Notes under the pieces: model-generated
What the model was told of the DNA's origin: nothing
The model's input: the letters and a program-made list of their open reading frames with translations, nothing else
The model's database searches: none
From: Actinomadura sp. CNU-125
GTDB lineage: Bacteria; Actinomycetota; Actinomycetes; Streptosporangiales; Streptosporangiaceae
DNA: 32,705 nt
Assembly: GCF_001942465.1 (NCBI RefSeq)
Contig: NZ_MKJY01000589.1
Coordinates: forward strand, 1 to 32,705
Direction: 5' to 3'
Position numbers and translations under genes: made by a program
In this document: positions 9,001-16,790 of the stretch, piece by piece
Layout of the letters: each line of letters begins with the position of its first letter
How positions within the stretch are numbered: the stretch's first letter is position 1

Positions 9001-9584
9001 TCGGTCTCCCTCGTCGCGTCGGAGTCGGTCCAGGTGATCCGGCCGGATTCCAGGTCGTCGAGGAGCGCGCGGGTGTGGTCCAGTTCGGCGCGTGCCCGCG
9101 TGATCGTCAGTTCCTGGTCGAGCAGTTTGTAGCGCTCCAGGCCGTTCTTGCGCAGCGCCTCGTAGGCGGTCTGGTTCGCGGCGAGCCGCGCCTCCAGGGC
9201 GATGGTCCGGCTGCTCAGCAGCCGCGCGACCTCGGCGGGCGGCAGCAGGTTCGCGAACGCCAGCGCGGTGCCGAACGGGGGGAAGTCCTCGTCCGGTTTG
9301 GCGAACAGCTCCGCGAGCCGGTTGTGCGCGGCGTCCCGTCCGGCGGTGGTGACGGCGTAGACGGTGCGTTCGGGGCGGCGGCCCTCGCGGGACGTTTCGA
9401 GCGGCTCGACCAGCCCGGCGACCGACAGCCGGTCGACGGTGTGGTAGAGCGAGCCCGGTGTGATCTTGACGGCGTGGTCGTAATGGCAGACGCGGATGCG
9501 CTGCTGCATCTCGTACGGGTGCATGGGCCCGTCGCACAGCATGCGCAGCACGGTCAGCGCCGGCAGCGTGAGCGGTTTGGACAT
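8997..9584 (-). CDS. PadR-family transcriptional regulator
   Basis: A 195-residue PadR protein: an N-terminal winged helix (LTLPALTVLRMLCDG through ITPGSLYHTVDRLSVAGLV) and a C-terminal helical dimerisation domain. I start at the ATG at 9584, which has GAGG 9 nt upstream, rather than the ATG at 9599, which would add only MRLPI and lacks a ribosome-binding site. It is first in a two-gene operon with the downstream DHA2 exporter (4-base overlap). A perfect palindrome just upstream is its likely operator, so autorepression relieved by the exporter's substrate is the expected scheme. Confidence 0.9.
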   Translation of the reverse strand: MSKPLTLPALTVLRMLCDGPMHPYEMQQRIRVCHYDHAVKITPGSLYHTVDRLSVAGLVEPLETSREGRRPERTVYAVTTAGRDAAHNRLAELFAKPDEDFPPFGTALAFANLLPPAEVARLLSSRTIALEARLAANQTAYEALRKNGLERYKLLDQELTITRARAELDHTRALLDDLESGRITWTDSDATRETE

Positions 9585-9609
9585 GATCGGGAGCCTCATT
9601 GGTTCGTCT

Positions 9610-9633
9610 GGATTAGTTTGCTCAGACTAATCC
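9610..9633 (-). promoter_or_regulatory. Palindromic operator of the padR-MFS operon
   Basis: GGATTAGT-N8-ACTAATCC is a perfect inverted repeat with 8-bp arms and an 8-bp centre, ending 26 bp before the padR start. The arm and spacer geometry resembles known PadR sites (two arms around 8 bp). A possible -35 (TCGACA, minus strand) lies just upstream, so the palindrome would cover the -10 region. Confidence 0.7.
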
Positions 9634-9718
9634 ACCGCAGAGGATCTTGTCGACGGTTTCAGGAAGCCGACATGTCCGGATGTGGTCCGGGGCGAGCCGT
9701 GCGCCGCAGCCGTGCGGC

Positions 9719-10765
9719 TCAGCGGACGGCGTCGACCGTGTTCGCCCCGCCGTGGTTCGACACGTACTGGCCGATCCGGTCCTCGCGGACGGCCTCGAAC
9801 AGCGTCGCCGCCCCGGCGTGGTCGAGCAGGATGACGCTCTGCTTCCCCCTGGCCGCCGGACGGTCGACGGGCGTCGTGACGTACTCCAGCAGGGAGACGT
9901 CCAGCAGCCGCGTCGCGAGCTTGCGCAGCGTGGCCGCGGTCACCGTCTCGTCCACCGTCACCGAGCCGGTCACGGCGCGGATGAACCGGTCGATCTTGAT
10001 CGGGTTGCGGGTGTCGAGCGCCTTGCCCGCGAGGGCCTCCAGGAACGCCTGCTGGCGCTTGATCCGGTCCAGGTCGCCGTTGGGCAGGTTCACCCGCTGC
10101 CGGACGAAGTCGAGGGCCTGGACCCCGTCGAGGTGCTGCGTCCCCGCCTGCCACGACCGTTCGTGCTTGGGGTCGTAGGTGTCCTCGGTGATCGTGACGG
10201 TCACGCCGCCGAGCGCGTCCGTCATCTCCACGAAGCCGCCGAAGTCCAGCGCCGCGTAGTGGTCGATCCGGACGCCGGTCAGCTGCTCCACCGTGCGGAT
10301 CAGCAGCCGCGGCCCGCCGTAGGAGAACGCCGCGTTGATCTTGTCCGTGCCGTGCCCGGGGATCGGCACCCAGCTGTCGCGCGGGATCGCCACCACCGAC
10401 ACCCGGTCGCCGCTCTCCGCCAGATGGACGATCATGAGCGCGTCCGCGCGGGCGCCCATCGACGGGATGTCGGCGCGCCGGTCGGAGCCGATGAGCATCC
10501 AGTTCTCGCCGTGCCCGGTGCCCGCCGGACGGTCGCCCGCCGTCGGCAGCGCGCCCTCGACCCGCTCGACCTGCCCGTTGTAGGAGCGCTGCAGCGCGTA
10601 CGCGCCGCCGACGACGGTCAGCACGAGGGCGAGCGCCGCGCCGCCGACGCCGAGCAGGATCCGGCGTCGCCGCCGCTCGCGCGGGCTGCGGCCCTTGACG
10701 CCTGTGGCGTCCGGCTGGAGGGTTCCCTGCGCAGGGGTGTCGTGCTGGGGCGGCGTGGGCTGCAT
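9719..10765 (-). CDS. LytR-CpsA-Psr (LCP) family cell-wall glycopolymer transferase
   Basis: A 348-residue type-II membrane protein: a short basic cytoplasmic N-terminus, one transmembrane helix (about 36-58), then an extracellular LCP domain. Family segments seen are GARADALMIV (about 105-113), IPRDSWV (127-133) and DKINAAFSYGG (141-151), followed by the later DRIKRQQ region. LCP enzymes attach teichoic-acid-like or arabinogalactan-like polymers to peptidoglycan using lipid-linked donors. I chose the ATG at 10765; a GTG at 10804 would add 13 residues. It lies downstream of rocD on the same strand but 179 bp away, so it is probably separately transcribed. Confidence 0.88.
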   Translation of the reverse strand: MQPTPPQHDTPAQGTLQPDATGVKGRSPRERRRRRILLGVGGAALALVLTVVGGAYALQRSYNGQVERVEGALPTAGDRPAGTGHGENWMLIGSDRRADIPSMGARADALMIVHLAESGDRVSVVAIPRDSWVPIPGHGTDKINAAFSYGGPRLLIRTVEQLTGVRIDHYAALDFGGFVEMTDALGGVTVTITEDTYDPKHERSWQAGTQHLDGVQALDFVRQRVNLPNGDLDRIKRQQAFLEALAGKALDTRNPIKIDRFIRAVTGSVTVDETVTAATLRKLATRLLDVSLLEYVTTPVDRPAARGKQSVILLDHAGAATLFEAVREDRIGQYVSNHGGANTVDAVR

Positions 10766-10829
10766 GGTTCCACCGTCGTCCCGCCGCCGCGCGCGCGCCG
10801 ACACGACAGGCGGGCGCTAGCCGACTCTT

Positions 10830-10856
10830 TGCCCATCCGGGCGTTTCCGATGGGCA
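10830..10856. repeat. Inverted repeat in the rocD-LCP gap
   Basis: TGCCCATC and GATGGGCA flank an 11-nt centre, 65-90 bp upstream of the LCP start. It may be an operator or a weak rocD terminator; there is no T-run on the minus strand. Confidence 0.35.
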
Positions 10857-10944
10857 TGTTCAAAGGAGCCCATGGGTTGCCGCCGGGCGCCGTTGACCGG
10901 CGACGACCCGGTTCGAGGGGGCTTGGCCGGCGGGCGGCGCGCCG

Positions 10945-12138
10945 TCAGCCCTTGAGCGCGATCTCCAGCTGGTCGAGCGCCCAGTCGAGGTCGGTGCGCT
11001 CGATGACCAGCGGCGGCGCCAGCCGGAGCGTGGTGTCGTGGGTCTCCTTGGCGAGGACGCCGAGCCCCATCAGCCGCTCGCTGACCGGCCGCGCCTTCCC
11101 GTGCAGCTCGACGCCCGCCCACAGGCCGCGCCCGCGCACCTCGCGGACGACGTCGCCGGGCAGCCCGCCGAGCCGCTCGTGCAGGTGCGCGCCGAGCGTC
11201 CTGGAGCGTTCCTGGAACTCGCCCGTCCGCAGCATCGCGACGACCTCGCGGCCGATCGCGCACGCGACCGGGTTGCCGCCGAACGTCGAGCCGTGCTGGC
11301 CGGGCTTGAACACGCCGAGGACGCCCGCGTCCGCGACGACCGCCGACACCGGCATGATGCCGCCGCCGAGCGCCTTGCCCAGCACGTAGACGTCCGGGAC
11401 GACGCCCTCGTGCTCGACCGCGAACGTGGTGCCGGTGCGGCCGAGCCCCGACTGGATCTCGTCGGCGATCAGCAGCGAGCCGTTCGCGGTGCACAGCTCC
11501 CGCACCGTCCGCAGGAACCCGCTCGGCGGGACGTTCACGCCCGCCTCGCCCTGGATCGGCTCGATCAGCACCGCGACGGTGTCGTCGTCCATCGCGGCCT
11601 TGAGGGCGTCGGCGTCGCCGTACGGGACGGTCCGGAAACCGGGCGTGTACGGGCCGTAGGAGTCGCGGGCGTCCGGGTCGGTCGAGAAGCTGATGATCGT
11701 GGTCGTCCGGCCGTGGAAGTTGCCCTCGAAGGTGATGATGTTCGCGCGGTCGGCCGGGACGCCCCGGACCTCGTACCCCCACTTGCGGGCGGTCTTCAGC
11801 GCCGTCTCGACGGCCTCGGCGCCGCTGTTCATCGGCAGCACCATGTCCTTGCCGCACAACTCGGCCAGTTCCGTGACGAACGGGCCGAACTGGTCGTGGT
11901 CGAAGGCGCGGCTGACGAGCGTCACCCGGTCGAGCTGCCGCCGCACGGCCTCGGTGAGGCGCGGGTTGCGGTGCCCGAAGTTGACGGCGGAGTAGGCGGC
12001 CAGCATGTCCAGGTAGCGGCGGCCCTCGACGTCGGTGACCCACGCGCCCTCGCCGTCCGCCAGCACGATCGGCAGCGGGTGGTAGTTGTGGGCGCTGTGC
12101 TCCTCGGACATCGCCCGCAGCTTCTCGGTCGGCGTCAC
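10945..12138 (-). CDS. rocD: Ornithine aminotransferase (ornithine--oxo-acid transaminase)
   Basis: A 397-residue class-III PLP aminotransferase converting ornithine and 2-oxoglutarate to glutamate semialdehyde and glutamate, linking arginine and proline metabolism. Diagnostic segments are HNYHPLPIVL near the N-terminus, MNSGAEAVETA, NFHGRTTTIISFS, IADEIQSGLGRTG and YVLGKALGGG with the PLP lysine at about 255. The length is normal. The GTG start at 12138 has GAAGGAG a few bases upstream. It is divergent from an Lrp/AsnC regulator, the usual arrangement for an amino-acid-responsive catabolic gene. Confidence 0.93.
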   Translation of the reverse strand: MTPTEKLRAMSEEHSAHNYHPLPIVLADGEGAWVTDVEGRRYLDMLAAYSAVNFGHRNPRLTEAVRRQLDRVTLVSRAFDHDQFGPFVTELAELCGKDMVLPMNSGAEAVETALKTARKWGYEVRGVPADRANIITFEGNFHGRTTTIISFSTDPDARDSYGPYTPGFRTVPYGDADALKAAMDDDTVAVLIEPIQGEAGVNVPPSGFLRTVRELCTANGSLLIADEIQSGLGRTGTTFAVEHEGVVPDVYVLGKALGGGIMPVSAVVADAGVLGVFKPGQHGSTFGGNPVACAIGREVVAMLRTGEFQERSRTLGAHLHERLGGLPGDVVREVRGRGLWAGVELHGKARPVSERLMGLGVLAKETHDTTLRLAPPLVIERTDLDWALDQLEIALKG

Positions 12139-12158
12139 GACGCTCCTTCGGCGGCTCG

Positions 12159-12211
12159 GCCCCGGCCGGTCGGGCCGGGGCGATGCTGGACACCGGGCGG
12201 ACGGCCCGGTG
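12159..12211. repeat. Two tandem GC-rich hairpins in the rocD leader
   Basis: GCCCCGGCC-N5-GGCCGGGGC (12159-12181) and CACCGGGC-N5-GCCCGGTG (12191-12211) are two perfect inverted repeats side by side, 20-75 bp upstream of rocD. They may be binding sites for the divergent Lrp protein or RNA hairpins in the rocD leader. There is no T-run. Confidence 0.55.
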
Positions 12212-12320
12212 CCGAGGGGGACGGGCCGGACGGGACGGGTGGCCGACGGCCCGATTCCCAGCGTATGTTCGGGATGAACCGTCGACCAATGACGAAAACC
12301 GACTCGGGGGGTGTTGTTTG

Positions 12321-12815
12321 TTGCGTCTTGACGAGATCGACCGGCGAATCGTTGCGCGCCTCCTGGAGGACGGCCGCGCGTCCTACGCGCAGATCGGCGA
12401 CCGGGTCGGGCTGTCCGCGCCGGCGGTGAAGCGGCGCGTGGACCGGCTGCGCGCGGACGGCGTCATCACCGGCTTCGCGGCCGTCGTCGACCCGGCCGCC
12501 GTCGGCTGGACCACCGAGGCGTTCATCGAGATCTTCTGCACCGGCGCGACGTCCCCGGAGGAGATCCACTCCAGCGTCCGCGGCCACCCCGAGGTCGTCG
12601 CGGCCTACACGATCAGCGGGGACGCGAGCGCGCTCGTCCACGTGCGCGCCCGCGACATCCAGCACTTGGAGCAGGCCCTCGAACGGCTCCGCCGCGAGGA
12701 CAACATCACGGCGACGAAGACGTCGATCGTCCTGTCGCGGCTGATCGGGCACCCGTTCGACGCGCCGTCCGGCCGTCCGGACCCTGCCGGGACACAGGCG
12801 GTTACCGGACAGTAG
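12321..12815 (+). CDS. Lrp/AsnC-family transcriptional regulator
   Basis: About 164 residues: an AsnC-type helix-turn-helix (about 2-50, with SYAQIGDRVGLSAPAVKRRVD) and an RAM ligand-binding domain (about 60-140). Start codons here are TTGs at 12318 or 12321; a GGGGGG run at 12306-12311 fits 12321 best. It is transcribed away from rocD across 180 bp and most likely controls it in response to ornithine, arginine or a related amino acid (inference). Its stop TAG is part of the putative -10 of rraA. Confidence 0.88.
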   Translation: MRLDEIDRRIVARLLEDGRASYAQIGDRVGLSAPAVKRRVDRLRADGVITGFAAVVDPAAVGWTTEAFIEIFCTGATSPEEIHSSVRGHPEVVAAYTISGDASALVHVRARDIQHLEQALERLRREDNITATKTSIVLSRLIGHPFDAPSGRPDPAGTQAVTGQ

Positions 12816-12818
12816 GCT
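12789..12818 (+). promoter_or_regulatory. Candidate leaderless promoter of rraA
   Basis: A -35-like GGGACA (12789-12794) and TAGGCT (12813-12818) are separated by 18 bp. The ATG follows 7 nt after the -10, without a Shine-Dalgarno. The -10 overlaps the stop codon of the Lrp gene. Confidence 0.5.
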
Positions 12819-12825
12819 GCCGGGC

Positions 12826-13308
12826 ATGGAGTTCGCCACCGCCGACCTCATCGACGACTTCGGGGCCGAGTTGCGCAGCTGCGAGACGCAGTTCCGCCAG
12901 TACGGGGGACGCGCGCGGTTCGCCGGGCCGGTCTCGACCGTCCGCTGCGACCGCGACAACGGCCTCGTGAAGAAGCTGCTCAACACCCCCGGCGACGGCC
13001 GGGTGCTGGTGGTGGACGGCGGCGCCTCGCTCGCGTCCGCGCTGCTGGGCGACATGATCGCGGCCGCCGCCGTGCGGAACGGCTGGGCGGGCGTGGTGAT
13101 CAACGGCGCGGTGCGCGACGTCGCCGCGCTGCGCGGCCTCGACCTCGGCGCGAAGGCGCTCGGCTCGAACCCGCGCAAGAGCGCCAAGGACGCCGCCGGG
13201 GACGTCGACGTCCCGGTGACGTTCGGCGGCGTGGAGTTCCGGCCCGGCGACTGGCTCTACAGCGACGAGGACGGCATCGTCGTCGCCGCCCGGAACGTCC
13301 TGGCGTGA
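12826..13308 (+). CDS. rraA: RraA family protein (RNase E inhibitor-like / HMG aldolase-like)
   Basis: A 160-residue RraA-fold protein, the standard length. The signature region has LGDM (about 74-77) and GAVRD (about 94-98). In the family this can be a regulator of RNase E or a divalent-metal 4-hydroxy-4-methyl-2-oxoglutarate/oxaloacetate lyase; the conserved Arg-Asp pair allows the lyase activity, and sequence alone does not separate the two. The stop codon sits in the first unit of a 13-bp tandem repeat. Confidence 0.87.
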   Translation: MEFATADLIDDFGAELRSCETQFRQYGGRARFAGPVSTVRCDRDNGLVKKLLNTPGDGRVLVVDGGASLASALLGDMIAAAAVRNGWAGVVINGAVRDVAALRGLDLGAKALGSNPRKSAKDAAGDVDVPVTFGGVEFRPGDWLYSDEDGIVVAARNVLA

Positions 13309-13338
13309 CGTGCTGGCGTGACGTGCTGGCGTGACCTG
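13300..13338 (+). repeat. Three 13-bp tandem repeats across the rraA stop codon
   Basis: CTGGCGTGACGTG occurs at 13300-13312 and 13313-13325, and with one change (ACCTG) at 13326-13338. Each unit carries a TGA (13306, 13319, 13332). Because 13 is not a multiple of three, the copies put a stop in all three frames. A similar 13-bp repeat spans the stop codon of the flavin reductase ending at 28410. Confidence 0.9.
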
Positions 13339-13346
13339 CCAGCACG
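13322..13346 (+). terminator. Hairpin after rraA
   Basis: CGTGCTGGC-N7-GCCAGCACG is a perfect 9-bp stem that uses the last repeat unit as its left arm. There is no T-run, as is common for actinomycete terminators. Confidence 0.55.
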
Positions 13347-13432
13347 GGCCGTTCAAGATCGTCTAAGTCCTCCATAGGACCGGCGAACCGCGCGTCCTTA
13401 CCTTCGCAGTAACCCCCTGCGACAGGAGAGAC

Positions 13433-15499
13433 ATGCGCGCCAAGAACGCTCTCGTGGTGCCCGCCGCGGCGGCGCTGCTGCTCGCGGGTCTCGCGGCCGC
13501 GCCCGCCGCGGCGCAGCCCCGCGCCCCCGGTCCCGACGCGTCCGTGAACCCCTGGCAGCAGCGCCACTGGCCGCGGACGCAGCCGTGGCAGCGGCCCGAA
13601 CCGTCCCCGCGGACGTTCGCGGCGGGCGGCGGCCCGCGGGCCGTCGACCCGCAGAACTACGAGCTCCCCGACACGATGACCTGGGACGACTACGCGTCCG
13701 TCCCCGGGACCTCGTGGGCCGACCCGTCCCGCGACGGCTCGGTCGAGAACTTCAAGGGCGCGGTCGTCCTCGTCGACTACGCGAACCAGCCGTTCGTCGT
13801 GACGCAGCCGAAGAACTCGTCCGTCTTCGGCAACCCGAACCTGGTCGGCGACGTACCGCGCGAGGACGTCGCGCAGTTCTACGAGGACTTCCTCAACAAG
13901 CCGCAGGACCTCAACCACGGCCACACCCTCCACGAGTACTGGATGGAGGACTCCGGCGGCCGGTACGGGGTCGACCTGACCGCCTTCGGCGCCTACCGGA
14001 TGCCCGCCAAGGACCACGAGTACGGCATCGACGACCGGATGCAGAAGGGCAACGGCTGCCCCGAGGGCGACACCTGCAACCGTGACCTGCGTACGGACGC
14101 CCGCGCCGCGTGGGTCGCCGACGTCGGCGAGGAGACGGCGGCGCAGTTCGACTTCGTGTTCTTCCTCAGCGCCGGCCAGGACGAGAGCAGCACGTGGCAG
14201 GAGTTCGGCGAGATGAAGTTCGGCACAAAGGAGCAGGTGCCGGACGTGTGGGGCTCGGGCGATCCGAAGCTGCCGAACTGGGTCGACACCCGCTACATCC
14301 CCTGGACGTCCTGGCAGGCGGGCTCGACGATCTGGCCGAACGCCACCCGGGGCAGCTCCACGCAGGCGGAGAGTTCGGGCATGGGCGTGTTCGCGCACGA
14401 GTTCAGCCACATCCTGGGCATCGGCGACAACTACAACAACCCGTACGGCGATCCGCCGCGCCGCGCGTTCAGCGGCCCGTGGGACATGCTGAGCCGCGGC
14501 AGCTTCAACGGGCCGGGCGGCCCGCACGCCCGCTGGACGATTCCGGCGACCGGCGCGTCCATGGGCGCGCAGCACATGCTGCGCAACAAGCTCGAACTGG
14601 GCATCGTGGACGCGTCGAAGGTGCTGCAGATCGACCGGGACGCGCTCGCCGCACGGGGCATGGTCGTCGCGAAGATCACCGCACGTGCCGCCGAACCGGG
14701 CGAGAACGCCCTCGCGGGCATCAACCTGAAGTTCGGTGACGACGGCGACAAGAGCCCCGGCTGCGACACCGGAACCGATCCGATGTGCGACGGCGGCGGC
14801 TACGACAACTACACCGTCGAGGTCGTCGACCGGATGGGCATGGACTCCTTCACCCCCGACTCCGGGGTCCTGCTCGCCAAGACCAAGAACGAGGACGACT
14901 CCCCGTTCATCTGGGTGCAGGACGCGAACCCGCAGGACATCGACAAGGTCGACTTCGTCCTCCCCGACGGGACGAAGCAGATGATGACGATCGGCGACTA
15001 CCGGCAGCTCTCGGACGCGCTCTTCCACGCGGGCACGGACTCCGGCAGCGAGTACGAGTACGTCGACGAGGCGAACCGCCTGCACTTCTACGTCCTCGAC
15101 CTCGAACGCGACGACGACGGCGTCCTGTCGTACACGGTCGGGATCCGCTCCCTCGACGGTCCGGGCCCGCAGCGGCGCGGCGTCAAGGTCGACTCCGGGA
15201 ACGCGAGCCGCGAGGCCGGGGGCTGGCTGAAGTGCACGATGGAGGTGCACAACAAGGGCAAGGGCGGCACCGGCCACCACGGTTCCGACGTGTTCCGGCT
15301 GAAGGCCGAGGTGGACGGCGACGGCTGGCGGGTGCGGCTGCCGAACACGCTCGCCACCGCGACCGTCCGGCACAGCACGTGGGTCGAGGTGTGGGCCAAG
15401 CCCGGCCCGGACGCCGAGCGCAAGGCGAAGCTCCGCCTGACCGGCACGTCCGAGAGCGACCCGGCCGCGTCCGACACCGGGACGTGCCGCCTTCCCTGA
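13433..15499 (+). CDS. Secreted M6-family (immune inhibitor A-like) zinc metalloprotease
   Basis: A 688-residue extracellular protease. The Sec-type signal peptide is clear: MRAKN, a hydrophobic core and an AAPAAAQ cleavage region near residue 27. A propeptide-like region follows, then the catalytic domain with the zinc motif HEFSHILGIGD (H322, E323, H326 and D332) and a downstream PWDMLSRG segment typical of M6 enzymes. The C-terminal part (about 570-688) is a probable beta-rich non-catalytic domain. The ATG at 13433 has a CAGGAGAG ribosome-binding site. No other protease or regulator is adjacent; the next gene is convergent. Confidence 0.9.
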   Translation: MRAKNALVVPAAAALLLAGLAAAPAAAQPRAPGPDASVNPWQQRHWPRTQPWQRPEPSPRTFAAGGGPRAVDPQNYELPDTMTWDDYASVPGTSWADPSRDGSVENFKGAVVLVDYANQPFVVTQPKNSSVFGNPNLVGDVPREDVAQFYEDFLNKPQDLNHGHTLHEYWMEDSGGRYGVDLTAFGAYRMPAKDHEYGIDDRMQKGNGCPEGDTCNRDLRTDARAAWVADVGEETAAQFDFVFFLSAGQDESSTWQEFGEMKFGTKEQVPDVWGSGDPKLPNWVDTRYIPWTSWQAGSTIWPNATRGSSTQAESSGMGVFAHEFSHILGIGDNYNNPYGDPPRRAFSGPWDMLSRGSFNGPGGPHARWTIPATGASMGAQHMLRNKLELGIVDASKVLQIDRDALAARGMVVAKITARAAEPGENALAGINLKFGDDGDKSPGCDTGTDPMCDGGGYDNYTVEVVDRMGMDSFTPDSGVLLAKTKNEDDSPFIWVQDANPQDIDKVDFVLPDGTKQMMTIGDYRQLSDALFHAGTDSGSEYEYVDEANRLHFYVLDLERDDDGVLSYTVGIRSLDGPGPQRRGVKVDSGNASREAGGWLKCTMEVHNKGKGGTGHHGSDVFRLKAEVDGDGWRVRLPNTLATATVRHSTWVEVWAKPGPDAERKAKLRLTGTSESDPAASDTGTCRLP

Positions 15500-15535
15500 C
15501 GCGTCCTTCCCTCCCCGGGCCCGCCGTCCTCCGGC

Positions 15536-16716
15536 TCAGGCTTCCGCCGGGACCCGCTCCGCCTCCACCGCGGGCGCGCGGCGCCGGACCTGCCCCAGCG
15601 CGACCGCGCCCATCGCGAGGACGCCCAGGCCCGCGCCGATCCACGCCGTGGACGCGTACCCGCTGCCCGCGCCGATCGCGAGGCCGCCCAGCCACGGGCC
15701 CACGGTGATCCCGACGTTGAACGCGACGACGTTCCCCGCCGCGACCAGCGTCGTCGCGCCGTCCACCAGCCCGAACGCCCGCGTGTTCAGCGCCGGGTTC
15801 GTCGCGAACCCGACCAGGCCCAGCAGGAACACCAGCACCGCCGTCGCGCCGCCGACTCCAGCAGCAGCGCCAGGGCCACCGACACGACCACGAGCCCGCC
15901 GAACCCCGCGTACAGGGTCGGGAGGGTCCGCGCGTCCGCCGTTCGCCCGCCGACGGTGATCCCGATCAGCGCACCGGCCCCGTAGAGGGCGAGCACCCCG
16001 GGCACCCACGCCGCCGCGATCCCGGTCGTCTCCTCCAGCATCGCGCCCAGGTAGCCGAACGTGACCAGCAGCCCGCCCGTGGCCAGCGACGTCGTCGCGA
16101 ACGCGAGCCACACCCGGGGGACGCGCAGCGCGCGCACCTGCTCGCGGACGCGCGGGGCCGCACCGGCGGACCGTCCGGCCGGGATCGTCGCGGCCACGGC
16201 GGCCATCGCGGCGACCGACATCAGCGCGACGGCCCAGAACGCCGCGCGCCACCCGAACTGCTGGCCGAGGACCGTCCCGGCGGGCAGCCCCACGATCGTC
16301 GCGATCGTCAGCCCGCCCGCGACGACGCTCATCGCCCGTCCCCGCGCGTTCTCCGGGACCAGGTCCAGGGCGGTCGCCGCCGCCACCGCCCAGAAGCCCG
16401 CGTAGACGAACGCGCCCACGACCCGCGTTCCGAACAGCACCCAGTACCCGGGCGTCAGCGCGCCCACCACGTGCGCGACCGCGAACACCGCGAGGAACGC
16501 CAGCAACGCGCGGCGGTGCGGCCAGCGCAGCGTCGCGATCGCCAGCACCGGCGCCCCCACCAGCATCCCGATGGCGAACGCCGAGATCAGCAGCCCCGCG
16601 TCCGGGACCGACACCCCGAGGTCGTCCGCCATGCCGGGCAGCAGCCCGGCGAGCATCATTTCCGACGTCCCCTGCGCGAAGATCGCCGCACCCAGCACGT
16701 AAACGGCCGGTCGCAT
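15536..16716 (-). CDS. MFS exporter of the Cmx/CmrA (chloramphenicol efflux-like) group, frame broken near 15853
   Basis: About 393 residues after correction, a 12-helix DHA1 exporter. The start (YVLGAAIFAQGTSEMMLAGL), LRWPHRRALLAFLAVF and HVVGALTPGYWVLF resemble the Cmx/CmrA chloramphenicol efflux group; the actual substrate is not known. The conserved reading frame shifts near 15853 (ALALLLES to GGATAVLVFLLGLVG); one missing base on that strand restores it through to the stop at 15536. The ATG at 16716 has a perfect AGGAGG at 16723-16728. It lies downstream of a tetR gene but behind that gene's terminator, and has its own operator-like palindrome. Confidence 0.88.
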
Positions 16717-16727
16717 GACCGTCCTCC

Positions 16728-16751
16728 TTTTTGAAATGAACAGTTCAAAAC
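16728..16751 (-). promoter_or_regulatory. TetR operator-like palindrome before the MFS gene
   Basis: TTTTGAA-N8-TTCAAAA (16729-16750), with an inner TGAAC-A-GTTCA, ends 12 bp before the exporter start. It matches the palindrome upstream of tetR in layout and in its outer TTTTG and CAAAAC bases. Confidence 0.65.
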
Positions 16752-16759
16752 TCGGGCGG

Positions 16760-16788
16760 AAAAAACGGCGGCCGGTCCCGGCCGCCGT
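16760..16788 (-). terminator. Rho-independent terminator of the tetR gene (minus strand)
   Basis: On the minus strand a perfect 10-11-bp GC stem (16765-16788, ACGGCGGCCGG with its complement) is followed by six Ts (the A-run at 16760-16765). It lies 2 bp after the tetR stop, so the downstream exporter needs its own promoter. Confidence 0.85.
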
Positions 16789-16790
16789 CG

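Noticed and set aside
10860..10930. GGTTCGAG-containing segment resembling a tRNA T-loop
   Set aside because: No acceptor, D or anticodon stems can be formed around it, and the expected C after the loop is absent. No tRNA called.
13300..13346. CRISPR-like array
   Set aside because: Units are 13 bp, directly tandem and without spacers; this is a simple tandem repeat.
13100..15373. Long minus-strand open frame opposite the M6 protease
   Set aside because: The plus-strand frame has a signal peptide, ribosome-binding site and HEFSH zinc motif. The antisense frame shows no domains and is compositionally a shadow.
15536..16716. Confident call as a chloramphenicol resistance gene
   Set aside because: Similarity to the Cmx/CmrA group is clear, but substrate cannot be set from motifs; many relatives export other compounds.
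9719..16716. Evidence of a mobile element or integration boundary in the left and middle parts
   Set aside because: No transposase, integrase, terminal inverted repeats, target duplications or tRNA-flanking direct repeats were seen.
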